A stretch of 19,895 nucleotides of DNA from Pseudomonadota bacterium (GCA_023426365.1 JAFAAW010000111.1:1-19895); one strand, 5' to 3'; shown: positions 6,658 to 14,531, numbered from the stretch's first letter. The notes: generated by a model not told the origin, from the sequence alone. Numbers and translations are program-made.

Positions 6658-8327
6658 GCCGCGGGCAGGCGCAGGTGGAAGGCGGCGCCCGCCCCCAGCT
6701 CCGACTCCACCCACAGCCGGCCGCCATGCATGTCCGCCACCTTGCGGCAGATGGCCAGACCGATGCCGCCGCCGGCATAGCGGCCCGGCTCCAGCCGTTC
6801 GAACATGCGGAAGATGCGGTCGTGGAACTCGGGGTCGATGCCGATGCCGTGATCGCGCACCACCACCTCGACCCAGCCGTCCGCCTGGTGGGCGGCGATC
6901 TCGATGTCGGGCGCCTGGCCCTCGGCGACGAATTTCAGCCCGTTGCCCACCAGATTCTGCATCAGCCGCACCAGCGCGTCGTGGCGGCCGCGCACCATGG
7001 GCAGGGCCATGCGCTCGATCCGGGCGCCGGTCTGCGCGATGGCGCCGGCCAGCTCCTCCAGCGCCTCGTCCACCACCTTGTCCAGCGAGACCGGGTGCAG
7101 CGCCACCTCGCCCCGGTCCAGCCGGGTATAGGCCAGCAGGTCGTTGATCTGGCGCTTCATGCGCTCGGCCCCCGCGACGATGAAGGCGATGAACTCGTCC
7201 GCCTCGGCCCCCATCTGGCCGCCATAGCGCCGCTTCAGCAACTGGGTGAAGGCGACGATGGTGCGCACCGGCTCTTGCAGATCGTGCGAGGCGGCATGGG
7301 CGAATTCCTGCAGGTCGGCGTTGGTCAGGGCCAGGGCGTGGCTCTTGGCGGCCAGCTCGGCGCGCGCCTGTTCCAGTTGGGTGACCTGCCGGGTCAGATC
7401 GGCGGTGTGCACCAGGAAGGTGCCGGTCAGCGGCCGCAGCACCAGGAACAGCCCGGCCACCCCCAGCGCGGTGACCACCAGCGTGCCGCACACCGCCCAC
7501 AGCAGCAGGGAATCCACCTGCCGGGTGGCCTCGGACAGGGTCAGCCCCTGCACCAGCACCCACAACGAGCCGGGCAAGGGCGCCGCCGCCACGATCTGGC
7601 CGTCGATGTCGCGCCGTTGCGCGCCGCCGCTGGCGAGCGCATCGGCCACCAGGGCCTCGATCCCCGGCCGCAGCATGAAATCCTCGCCCGACACCATCAG
7701 CGGCCGGGGCACCCCGCCCGCATCCACCAGCGCCGCCCAGCCGGTCTGGCCCACCAGGGCGGCCGCATCCACCACGGCCTGCAGCGCCGCCGCCTGAACC
7801 ACCACCACATCGGTGCCGGCGATGGTGCCGTCACGGCTGCGGATGGGGGCAGCCACCACCAGGAAGGGCTGGCCCAGATGGCGGCGCAGGCCCAGCAGGC
7901 CGCCCCGGGGCAGCGGCGGCAGCAGGCCGTCCTCGGCATGCTCGCCCACCGACACCACCGGCGTGCCGGTCGCGGCAAAGCGGCTGATGCCCACCAGTTC
8001 GGGCGACAGGTTCAGGGCGTCGGCCAGCTTGTCGCGGGTGAAATCGGCCACCGCTGCCAGCGTCACGGCGCCGCGATTGTACTGTTCCAGCCGTTCGCGG
8101 ATGACGGTGCGGCTGCTGACCTGTTCCGCCAGGTTGCGGGCCTGGGCCAGGGTCTGGCTGGCGGCCATGACCCTGATGGTCAGTTCGTGGACCAGTTCGC
8201 CGCGCGCATCGGCGCGCAGGCGCCATGCCAGCGGCCCGATGGCGGCGGCGGCCACCACCAGGCTGATGCCGACCATGGCCAAGGTGGCATAGACCAGGAT
8301 GGCATGCCGCAGCTTTTGGGCATCCAT
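6654..8327 (-). CDS. Membrane sensor histidine kinase
   Basis: This is a 557-residue kinase. A transmembrane helix (about 8-32) and a second one (about 273-297) enclose a periplasmic sensor region of about 240 residues. That region has Cache-like features (LVGISRFAATGTPVVSVGEH and GTDVVVVQAAALQAVVD), but the ligand is unknown. A short coiled coil (about 310-340) leads into the HisKA domain with the phosphoacceptor H348 in AASHDLQEPVR. The ATPase domain shows the N box (NLVGNGLKFV, about 458-467), the G1 box (DHGIGI, 492-497) and the G2 box (GGGIGLAICRK, about 519-529). The HisKA type resembles phytochrome-like kinases. There is no receiver domain and no response regulator next to it, so its partner is elsewhere. 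The ATG at 8327 is my choice; a GTG at 8342 is possible and neither has a strong ribosome binding site. Confidence 0.9.
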   Translation of the reverse strand: MDAQKLRHAILVYATLAMVGISLVVAAAAIGPLAWRLRADARGELVHELTIRVMAASQTLAQARNLAEQVSSRTVIRERLEQYNRGAVTLAAVADFTRDKLADALNLSPELVGISRFAATGTPVVSVGEHAEDGLLPPLPRGGLLGLRRHLGQPFLVVAAPIRSRDGTIAGTDVVVVQAAALQAVVDAAALVGQTGWAALVDAGGVPRPLMVSGEDFMLRPGIEALVADALASGGAQRRDIDGQIVAAAPLPGSLWVLVQGLTLSEATRQVDSLLLWAVCGTLVVTALGVAGLFLVLRPLTGTFLVHTADLTRQVTQLEQARAELAAKSHALALTNADLQEFAHAASHDLQEPVRTIVAFTQLLKRRYGGQMGAEADEFIAFIVAGAERMKRQINDLLAYTRLDRGEVALHPVSLDKVVDEALEELAGAIAQTGARIERMALPMVRGRHDALVRLMQNLVGNGLKFVAEGQAPDIEIAAHQADGWVEVVVRDHGIGIDPEFHDRIFRMFERLEPGRYAGGGIGLAICRKVADMHGGRLWVESELGAGAAFHLRLPAA

Positions 8328-8400
8328 TGGAACCACAGCCACCCCCGTGCGCGCATTTCTCCCCTACGCCGCACAATAACCACATTCGCAACGTGGACAA

Positions 8401-8436
8401 ACGCCGTAAATGGCGTCCCGCCTCCATCCTTGGAGG
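8401..8436 (-). terminator. Tandem hairpins after the pentapeptide-repeat gene
   Basis: Two stems lie 11-46 bases beyond the stop codon at 8447: CCTCCA/TGGAGG (8421-8426 with 8431-8436) around a 4-base loop, and ACGCC/GGCGT (8401-8405 with 8412-8416) around a 6-base loop. On the minus strand the second is followed by TTGT. Together they should end transcription before the histidine kinase gene. Confidence 0.55.
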
Positions 8437-8446
8437 GAACGCGAGG

Positions 8447-9892
8447 TCAGGCCTCCTCCTTGCGGGGGCGGCGGACCCCGGGCGGCAGCTTGGTCTTGGC
8501 GTCGCACACCGCCTTGTCCACCTGGGACTGGGTCAGGTTGTTCACCTGGGCAAGGTCGGCGTCGGACAGGTCGCAGCCGACCAGGATGGCACCCTTGAAA
8601 TCGGCGCCGGCCAGTTTCGCCCCGCCCAGGCGCGCCCCCGACAGGTCGGCGCCGCGCAGGCAGGCGCCTTGCAAGTTGGCCAGGCGCAGATCGCAATGGC
8701 GCAATTGCGCCACCCCCAGATCGGCCGCCGACAAATCGGCCGCCGACAACGAGGCATAGCGGAAATCGGCGCCGTCCAGGCGCGCCTCGGCCAGTTGTGC
8801 GTCGGACAGATCGGCTTCGCGGAAGCCGGCATTGGCCAGCACGGTGCCGGCGAGGGCGCCGCCGGCCAGGTCCATCTTCTTGAAGTCGGCCCGCTTGCCC
8901 TCGGCGCCCTGGCTGGTCAGCCATTGCAGATGGGCGGCGACGATGGCGTCCACGTCCAGCCCGGCCACGTCCTTGCCGGCGCGGCTCTGGTGGCCGGCCT
9001 CGGCCAGCTCCTCCTGCCAGCGGGCGCGCTCGGCCTCGGCCGCCGCCGCCTCGTCCTTGCGGCGACGCTTGGGCTTGAGCATGTCGGGCAGCGCCTCGAT
9101 CAGGCCGTCCAATCGTCCCTTGGCGGCGGATCTGGGCGGCGCGCCCCCGTCGTCGGCAATGTCGCCGTAGCTGCCGGTGGCCGCCTTGACCGGAAGCGGC
9201 GGGGCCTCGTCATCGCCATAGCTGCCGGCGGCGACCTTGGGCGGCGCGGCGGGCAGGTCGTCGTCGCCCCAGGCCAGCTTGCCGCCGGCCACCGTCTTGC
9301 CGGTGGCGGGGATGTCGTGGTCAAGCCATCCGGCACTGCCGCCACCCGTCTTTCCACTCCGCACCGCCGGCGCGGCGCCCGGGCCGCCGCCGCCCACACG
9401 CCCGCCCCCGGCGGCGAAACCGCCGCCGAAACCGCCGCCCCTGGCGACGGCGGGCGTCGCGGCGGGGGGCGGCGCCGGCACGCGGCGCGGTTCGCGCAAG
9501 GCGGCCTGGACCCGGTGGACCAGTTCGTGCCCCGACACCGGCTTGGGCACCACGCCTTCGATGCCCAGCGCCAGCGCGGGCGCCAGCAGGGCGCGGTCGT
9601 CGGGCCGGGCGATCACCAGCACCGGCATGCCGGGGTCGCCGGTGCGCACCCGCTTGAGGAAGGCCAGCGCCAGCTCCAGCTCGCCGTCCACGTCCACCAG
9701 GGCGATGTCGGGGGCCTGGGCCATCATGGGGGTGGCGTCGGCCGGCACGCTGGTGGACAGCACCTCGCGCACCGCCAGCTTGCGAAAGGTCTGGCGGGCC
9801 AGGAAGCGAAAGGCGTCATCCTGGCCGTAGACCAAAATCCTGATCTTGGGCCATTGGACGGTGCCGGAATGAAGTTGGGTGGGATGACGCAT
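8447..9892 (-). CDS. Receiver domain fused to pentapeptide repeats
   Basis: This is a 481-residue soluble protein with three parts. Residues about 15-135 form a response-regulator receiver: acidic pair D25-D26, candidate phosphoacceptor D67 in IALVDVDG, and K117 in VVPKPVS. The usual Thr/Ser after the fourth strand appears to be Ala (VLVIARP, A95). Residues about 136-330 are a Gly/Ala/Pro-rich linker with a basic KPKRRRK stretch and a charged helix (about 280-300). Residues about 335-450 hold about 23 consecutive pentapeptides of the A(D/N)LXX type, expected to fold as a right-handed quadrilateral beta helix. The C-terminus has a short helix (LTQSQVDKAV) and a basic tail. The function is unknown; the fold may serve as a protein-interaction surface controlled by the receiver. 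ATGs at 9892 and 9904 are both possible, without a clear ribosome binding site. It is divergent from the ABC exporter. Confidence 0.85.
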   Translation of the reverse strand: MRHPTQLHSGTVQWPKIRILVYGQDDAFRFLARQTFRKLAVREVLSTSVPADATPMMAQAPDIALVDVDGELELALAFLKRVRTGDPGMPVLVIARPDDRALLAPALALGIEGVVPKPVSGHELVHRVQAALREPRRVPAPPPAATPAVARGGGFGGGFAAGGGRVGGGGPGAAPAVRSGKTGGGSAGWLDHDIPATGKTVAGGKLAWGDDDLPAAPPKVAAGSYGDDEAPPLPVKAATGSYGDIADDGGAPPRSAAKGRLDGLIEALPDMLKPKRRRKDEAAAAEAERARWQEELAEAGHQSRAGKDVAGLDVDAIVAAHLQWLTSQGAEGKRADFKKMDLAGGALAGTVLANAGFREADLSDAQLAEARLDGADFRYASLSAADLSAADLGVAQLRHCDLRLANLQGACLRGADLSGARLGGAKLAGADFKGAILVGCDLSDADLAQVNNLTQSQVDKAVCDAKTKLPPGVRRPRKEEA

Positions 9893-9948
9893 GTGCGAAA
9901 GCATAGGCAAGGGAGCCTGTGCGCTGCAACGTCGGACCGTGGCGGCGG

Positions 9949-9977
9949 TTGACTTGCCCGTGCGCGCCCTCATCTTA
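9949..9977 (+). promoter_or_regulatory. Candidate promoter of the ABC exporter, possibly leaderless
   Basis: TTGACT (9949-9954) is followed after 17 bases by ATCTTA (9972-9977). A transcript from it would begin at or next to the ATG at 9983, and no good ribosome binding site precedes that ATG. Confidence 0.35.
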
Positions 9978-9982
9978 GGCTG

Positions 9983-11836
9983 ATGCGACGCCGAAGCCCC
10001 TCCACCAATCTCCGCACGCCCGACACCGGTCCCCGCAACGACTGGAGGACGATCCGCACCCTGGCGCCCTATCTGTGGCCGCCGGGCGAGCCGGGCCTGC
10101 GCGCGCGCGTGGTGGCGGCGATGGTGTTCCTGGCCGCCGCCAAGGGCATCAATGTGGGCGTGCCGCTGATCTACAAGCAGGCGGTGGACGCGCTGACGCT
10201 GCAGCCGGGCATGACCCTGGTGGCGGTGCCGGTGATGTTGATGCTGGCCTATGGCGCGGCGCGCACCCTGGCCGGCACCTTCGGCGAGCTGCGCGACATC
10301 GCCTTCGCCCGCGTCGGCCAGCGCGCCATCCGGGCGGTGGGCCTCAAGGTGTTCCGCCATCTGCACGGGCTGGCGCTGCGCTTTCACCTGGACCGCCAGA
10401 CCGGCGGCGTGTCGCGCGCCATCGAACGCGGCACCAAGGGCATCGAGTTCCTGTTGAACTTCATGCTGTTCAACATCCTGCCCACCCTGCTGGAGATCGC
10501 GCTGGTCACCGCGGTGCTGTGGAAGCTGTACAGCCCGGCCTTCGCGCTGGTGACGTTCGGCACCATCGCCGTCTACATCGCCTACACGCTGATCATCACC
10601 GAGTGGCGGACCCAGTTCCGCCGCACCATGAACGAAACCGATTCCGAGGCCAGCACCAAGGCGATCGATTCGCTGCTGAACTTCGAGACGGTCAAGTATT
10701 TCGGCAACGAGGAGCACGAGGCCGGCCGCTACGACCGTGCGCTGGCCCGCTACGAGCAGGCGGCGGTGAAAAGCAAGGTCACGCTGTCGCTGCTGAACAT
10801 CGGCCAGGGCGCCATCATCGCCGTCGGCCTGACGGCGGTGATGATCATGGCCGGCTATGGCGTGGCCGACGGCTCAATGACGGTGGGCGACTTCGTGCTG
10901 GTCAACGCCTATCTGGTGCAGCTCTATCTGCCGCTCAACTTCCTCGGCTTCATCTATCGCGAGATCAAGCAATCGCTGACCGACATGGAGGCCATGTTCC
11001 ACCTGCTCGAAGTGAATGCCGAGGTGACCGATGCGCCCGGCGCCCCGCCGCTGGCGGTCGCGGGCGGCGCCATCCGCTTCGAGAATGTGGGCTTTGCCTA
11101 CAACCCCGACCGCACCATCCTGAGCGGCGTGGATTTCGCCGTGCCGGCCGGCCACCGCGTTGCCATCGTTGGGCCGTCGGGCGCGGGCAAGAGCACCATT
11201 TCGCGCCTGCTGTTCCGCTTCTACGACGCCAGCTCGGGCCGCATCACCATCGACGGCCAGGACATCCGCGGGGTCAGCCAGCATTCGCTGCGCGCCGCCA
11301 TCGGCATCGTCCCCCAGGACACCGTGCTGTTCAACGACACCATCCGCTACAACATCGCCTATGGCCGCCCCGGCGCCAGCCAGGACGAGATCGAGCAGGC
11401 CGCCCGCTTGGCCCGCATCCACGATTTCGTCACCACCCTGCCCGACGGCTACGACACGCGGGTGGGCGAACGCGGCCTCAAGCTGTCGGGCGGCGAGAAG
11501 CAGCGGGTCGCCATCGCCCGCACCATCCTGAAGGCGCCGGCCATCCTGCTGTTCGACGAGGCCACCAGCGCGCTCGACACCCACACGGAAAAGGAAATCC
11601 AGGCGTCCTTGCGCGAGGTGTCGAGGAACCGCACCACCCTGGTGATCGCCCACCGCCTGTCCACCGTGGTCGATTGCGACGAGATCATCGTACTCGAGCA
11701 AGGGCGCATCGCCGAACGCGGCCGCCACGGCGACCTGCTGGCGCGCGGCGGACGCTATGCGGAGATGTGGCGCAAGCAGCAGGAAGCCGCCCACCTGCAG
11801 GAACGGCTGGCCGAGGAATTGGAGGGGGCGGAGTAG
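9983..11836 (+). CDS. atm1: Atm1-type ABC exporter (HMT1/ABCB7 family)
   Basis: This is a 617-residue half-transporter with fused membrane and ATPase domains, expected to form a homodimer in the inner membrane. The membrane domain (about 40-345) has six helices and Atm1-type motifs: RFHLDRQTGGVSRAIERGTKG, LLNFETVKYFGNE and LLNIGQG (N272, Q275). In bacterial Atm1 proteins such residues line a glutathione-binding pocket. The ATPase domain shows Walker A GPSGAGKS (397-404), signature LSGGE (501-505), Walker B ILLFDE (521-526) and the H-loop VIAHRLST (554-561). Family members export glutathione-complexed metals, or sulfur compounds linked to Fe-S assembly. Which applies here is not visible. The ATG at 9983 fits the family N-terminus (NDWRTIRTLAPYLWP). 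It converges on the phosphoesterase-like gene. Confidence 0.93.
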   Translation: MRRRSPSTNLRTPDTGPRNDWRTIRTLAPYLWPPGEPGLRARVVAAMVFLAAAKGINVGVPLIYKQAVDALTLQPGMTLVAVPVMLMLAYGAARTLAGTFGELRDIAFARVGQRAIRAVGLKVFRHLHGLALRFHLDRQTGGVSRAIERGTKGIEFLLNFMLFNILPTLLEIALVTAVLWKLYSPAFALVTFGTIAVYIAYTLIITEWRTQFRRTMNETDSEASTKAIDSLLNFETVKYFGNEEHEAGRYDRALARYEQAAVKSKVTLSLLNIGQGAIIAVGLTAVMIMAGYGVADGSMTVGDFVLVNAYLVQLYLPLNFLGFIYREIKQSLTDMEAMFHLLEVNAEVTDAPGAPPLAVAGGAIRFENVGFAYNPDRTILSGVDFAVPAGHRVAIVGPSGAGKSTISRLLFRFYDASSGRITIDGQDIRGVSQHSLRAAIGIVPQDTVLFNDTIRYNIAYGRPGASQDEIEQAARLARIHDFVTTLPDGYDTRVGERGLKLSGGEKQRVAIARTILKAPAILLFDEATSALDTHTEKEIQASLREVSRNRTTLVIAHRLSTVVDCDEIIVLEQGRIAERGRHGDLLARGGRYAEMWRKQQEAAHLQERLAEELEGAE

Positions 11837-11845
11837 CGCCCCCTC
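11822..11845. terminator. Bidirectional hairpin spanning two stop codons
   Basis: GAGGGGGCG (11822-11830) and CGCCCCCTC (11837-11845) form a perfect 9-bp stem around GAGTAG. The loop holds the TAG stop codon of the ABC exporter, and the right arm overlaps the stop of the convergent gene (11844-11846). Confidence 0.65.
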
Positions 11846-12644
11846 AGGCTTCCAGCATTTGCAGGATCTGGCCGTCGGCGCCGAAACAGGCGCAGGTCAG
11901 CGGGCCGCCGAAGCCGGCGCCGGCGTCCAAGGTGGCGGAGAACGCGCCCACGCGGACGCCGCCGCGCCGGCGGTCCGAGCCGCGCACCACCAGCCTGAAA
12001 TCGCCGTACGGCGCCTCCAGCAGCTCGAAACCGGCCGATCCCCACCAGAAGGCGTCCATCTGGGCCGAGAGCGGCCGCGACGGGTCGATACCGGCATGGA
12101 CGAACAGCAGCGCATGGTCGTCGGTGAAGGCCGCGTGCTTGAGCACGCTCATCAGCGTGGTATGGCCGTCGAAGGCGCGCATGTTCTGGCGCAATTGCCC
12201 GGTCCAGCGGGTCAGCGCCAGAATGCCCTCGCGCGCGGCCGACAGCCCCTCGTCCAGGCTGCCGCCATAGGCGGCGATGGTGGGGCCGATGCCGTGCTCG
12301 ACCATCCATTTCAGCACTTCGCCGGGATTGGGGGCGAATTGCAGTTGCAGCAGCTTCTGCCACATTTCTTCCTGCGCGCCACGCAGATAGACGACGTCGT
12401 CCACCTCGACGCCGGGACAGGCCAGGAAGGCGCGGCGGAAGGTCAGCAACTCGTCGATGGTTTCGCGCACATTCTGGCCGTAGCCGAGGGAATCGCCCAG
12501 ATAGACGATCTGGTCGCCGGCCCTGGCATCCCGCGCCAGACGCGCGTGCAAGGCCCGCAGGCGTTCAATCTCGCCATGGACGGCGGCGATCGCCCAAATG
12601 CGCCCCGAACCACGCAGAGTGGCAAAAACATTGGATTCCGACAC
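11844..12644 (-). CDS. PPP-type phosphoesterase homologue with degenerate metal-binding motifs
   Basis: This is a 266-residue soluble protein whose layout follows bacterial PPP-family serine/threonine phosphatases and ApaH-like enzymes. Aligned by eye, the GDxHG motif reads AAVHG (20-24; the Asp is replaced by Ala, H23 kept). The second motif is GDSLGYG (50-56; D51 kept). The GNHE motif reads GAQEE (89-93; Asn and His lost). The FVHAGIDPSRPL stretch (181-192) keeps its His. The VHGHT motif reads VVRGSD (219-224; both His lost). TLDAGAGFGGPLT (238-250) matches the usual DTG...GG.L segment. At least three metal or catalytic positions are therefore missing, and the protein may be a non-catalytic relative. 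The start is uncertain: a GTG at 12644 just before the first conserved block is the best option, and no strong ribosome binding site is visible. Confidence 0.72.
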   Translation of the reverse strand: MSESNVFATLRGSGRIWAIAAVHGEIERLRALHARLARDARAGDQIVYLGDSLGYGQNVRETIDELLTFRRAFLACPGVEVDDVVYLRGAQEEMWQKLLQLQFAPNPGEVLKWMVEHGIGPTIAAYGGSLDEGLSAAREGILALTRWTGQLRQNMRAFDGHTTLMSVLKHAAFTDDHALLFVHAGIDPSRPLSAQMDAFWWGSAGFELLEAPYGDFRLVVRGSDRRRGGVRVGAFSATLDAGAGFGGPLTCACFGADGQILQMLEA

Positions 12645-12740
12645 GATGGCGCCATGCCCCCCGGTATGCCGTCGAAAAGCCCGACCCCGTCGCCCGGCAT
12701 GGTCGCAGGCGCAACCGCTTCCGTCAACGCTGCAAAGCAC

Positions 12741-12764
12741 AATGGCGGCCCGAAGGCCGCCATT
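12741..12764 (-). terminator. Perfect 10-bp hairpin downstream of carD
   Basis: AATGGCGGCC (12741-12750) pairs perfectly with GGCCGCCATT (12755-12764) around a 4-base loop. On the minus strand the loop is C(TTCG)G, a very stable tetraloop. It lies 77 bases beyond the carD stop codon. No long T-run follows. Confidence 0.65.
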
Positions 12765-12840
12765 GCTGGTGGTCACCCATGGATGCCGCGCCCCCATCCC
12801 GCCCCCTTGCGGGCGGCATGGGCCGAGCGGCGGCCGCGGC

Positions 12841-13335
12841 TCAGGCGGCGTCCAGCAGCTGGGCCAGCTTGTCGGTGGCGGCGGCGGTGTCGATGCTCTC
12901 GACCGCGGCCAGTTCGGCGGCCAGACGCTCCAGCGCGGCCTCATAGATCTGGCGCTCGGAATAGGACTGGTCGGGCTGGTTGGCGTTGCGGTGCAGGTCG
13001 CGCACCACCTCGGCGATGGAAACGGGATCGCCGGAATTGATCTTGGCCTCGTATTCCTGGGCGCGGCGCGACCACATGGTGCGCTTGACCTTGGCGCGGC
13101 CCTTGAGGGTGGACAGCGCGGTGTCCATCACGCTGCGCGACGACAGCTTGCGCAGGCCGGCCTTGGTGGCCTTGGCCACCGGCACCCGCAGGGTCATGCG
13201 ATCGCGGTCGAAGGTAATGACGAACAGTTGCAGCTTCATGCCGCCGATTTCCTGGTTCTCGATGGAGACGACCTGGCCGACGCCATGGGTCGGGTACACC
13301 ACGTAATCACCTTCGGCGAAAGAAACGCTCGACAT
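12841..13335 (-). CDS. carD: CarD/CdnL-family RNA polymerase-binding regulator
   Basis: This is a 164-residue protein. The N-terminal Tudor-like domain (about 5-60: FAEGDYVVYPTHGVGQV) binds the beta subunit of RNA polymerase in this family. The C-terminal helical domain (about 65-164) contains W88 in RTMWSRRAQEYEAKI, corresponding to the tryptophan that contacts promoter DNA near the -10 element. CarD proteins stabilise open promoter complexes, notably at ribosomal RNA genes, and are conserved in most alphaproteobacteria. The ATG at 13335 (MSSVSFAEGD) has GAGGGA about 9 bases upstream; an upstream start at 13368 would overlap that site. The leader of about 210 bases up to the fdxA terminator should hold its promoter. 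A TTGACA is present at about 13530-13535 on the minus strand, but no convincing -10 follows. Confidence 0.95.
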   Translation of the reverse strand: MSSVSFAEGDYVVYPTHGVGQVVSIENQEIGGMKLQLFVITFDRDRMTLRVPVAKATKAGLRKLSSRSVMDTALSTLKGRAKVKRTMWSRRAQEYEAKINSGDPVSIAEVVRDLHRNANQPDQSYSERQIYEAALERLAAELAAVESIDTAAATDKLAQLLDAA

Positions 13336-13545
13336 CTGTTCAATTCCCTCGAAAGCCGCCTCGCGCACTGGCCGGCACGCACCCGCAAAAAAGAAGGGCG
13401 CCAGCCTCGTCCACGACGGGCGGGGGTTAGCTCACATAGCGGTCATGGTCACTTTGGGGGCGGCGTCACGGGCCGTCCGGGCTGCCCATCGGCACAGTTC
13501 GACGGACTGGCTCTTGTACCACAAACGGCCTGTCAAGAACCAGTG

Positions 13546-13578
13546 AAAAAGCCCGGCTCTCCATTCGGAGGGCCGGGC
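13546..13578 (-). terminator. Rho-independent terminator of fdxA
   Basis: On the minus strand a stem formed by 13572-13578 and 13551-13557 (GCCCGGC with GCCGGGC), extended inward by CTCC/GGAG around a 4-base loop, is followed directly by five T (13546-13550). It lies 30 bases beyond the fdxA stop codon. This is the clearest intrinsic terminator in the window. Confidence 0.88.
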
Positions 13579-13608
13579 CTCATCGAAGGCGTTGCGCCGA
13601 AAAGGGAA

Positions 13609-13941
<333 letters not shown>

Positions 13942-13980
13942 GATCGACTCCAAAATGTGTGGGCACGCCCCGCAAGCGCG

Positions 13981-14442
13981 TCAGGCGATGCCGCCCTCCA
14001 AACCCATGCGGGCGACCACCCGTTTGCGGGCGGCGCCGGCTTCCTGATCGGACACATAAACCAGTCCGGCCAGACGGCGAAGCAGGTTCGCCTCGTAATC
14101 GTGCAACTGGCCGTCGGCGTAAACCACTTCCCATAGCATTTCCAGCACCTCGACGCGCTGATCATGATCAAGCGCGTTCTTGATGGTGCGGGTCATGCCC
14201 TCGAGCGCCACCGCCTGGTCCTGCGCCACCCGGGCCTCGGCCAGCAGGGCCTCGGCCGCGCCAGCCTCCAGGTCGAAGCGGCGCGCCAGCAGGTCCAGCA
14301 GGCGGATGCGCTCCGCCTCGTCGAAGCGGCCGTCCAGGGTGGCGGCCTCGACCATCAGGGTCGCCACCGCAAGACGCAGCCGCGCCGCCGACGGATCGGC
14401 GGCGTCTGCCTTACCCAACAGGGATTTCAATAGGTCCAGCAT
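13981..14442 (-). CDS. TerB-like protein
   Basis: This is a 153-residue soluble, all-helical protein of the TerB/tellurite-resistance superfamily. It shows the two repeated acidic motifs of that fold: LMVEAATLDGRFDEAE (29-44) and MLWEVVYADGQLHDYE (102-117). These aspartates and glutamates may bind a divalent metal. Proteins of this type are widespread and usually not tied to tellurite. The ATG at 14442 follows a GGGAGG site; the open frame further upstream lacks one. The gene lies between a TerC-family gene and fdxA on the same strand. Its leader contains a candidate promoter and a large inverted repeat, so it is probably the first gene of a TerB-fdxA transcript. Confidence 0.85.
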   Translation of the reverse strand: MLDLLKSLLGKADAADPSAARLRLAVATLMVEAATLDGRFDEAERIRLLDLLARRFDLEAGAAEALLAEARVAQDQAVALEGMTRTIKNALDHDQRVEVLEMLWEVVYADGQLHDYEANLLRRLAGLVYVSDQEAGAARKRVVARMGLEGGIA

Positions 14443-14455
14443 GGCCCCTCCCGGC

Positions 14456-14483
14456 GACGGGGACGGAAAATTCCGGCCCCGTC
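14456..14483 (-). promoter_or_regulatory. Large inverted repeat in the TerB-like leader
   Basis: GACGGGG (14456-14462) pairs with CCCCGTC (14477-14483), with an inner GGAA/TTCC stem (14465-14468 with 14471-14474). The repeat overlaps the expected transcription start of the candidate promoter at 14482-14511 and ends 13 bases before the ATG. It could be an operator or an RNA hairpin near the ribosome binding site. Confidence 0.5.
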
Positions 14484-14511
14484 GATAGCATGCCCGAGGC
14501 GCCTTGCTCAA
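14482..14511 (-). promoter_or_regulatory. Candidate promoter of the TerB-like gene
   Basis: On the minus strand TTGAGC (14511-14506) is followed after 18 bases by TATCGA (14487-14482). The match to consensus is moderate. The -10 element touches the large inverted repeat at 14456-14483. Confidence 0.4.
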
Positions 14512-14531
14512 CCCCGACCGGAATCGGGATT
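14510..14531 (-). terminator. Hairpin at the end of the TerC-family gene
   Basis: CCCGA (14513-14517) and TCGGG (14524-14528) pair around CCGGAA, with AA/TT extending the stem across one mismatch. It overlaps the stop codon region of the TerC-family gene (14530-14532). There is no T-run. Confidence 0.4.

Noticed and set aside
6675..8759. Long open frame antisense to the membrane histidine kinase
   Set aside because: The translation is rich in His, Gln and Gly, as expected for the reverse strand of a GC-rich gene, and the opposite strand encodes a complete kinase.
8447..10717. N-terminal extension of the receiver-pentapeptide protein back to 10717
   Set aside because: The open frame upstream of 9904 is antisense to the ABC exporter and has low-complexity composition; the receiver fold begins shortly after the ATG at 9892.
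13387..13392. Run of six A (T on the minus strand) in the carD leader, as a terminator or attenuator
   Set aside because: No stable hairpin precedes it on the minus strand; nearby stems are only about four bases.
13525..13540. TTGACA on the minus strand as a carD promoter
   Set aside because: The -35 match is good, but no acceptable -10 lies 16-18 bases downstream, so I did not list a promoter.
14158..14171. Second FNR-like sequence, TTGATCATGATCAG on the minus strand
   Set aside because: It lies in the middle of the TerB-like coding region, where it encodes Leu-Asp-His-Asp-Gln, with no gene start nearby in either direction.
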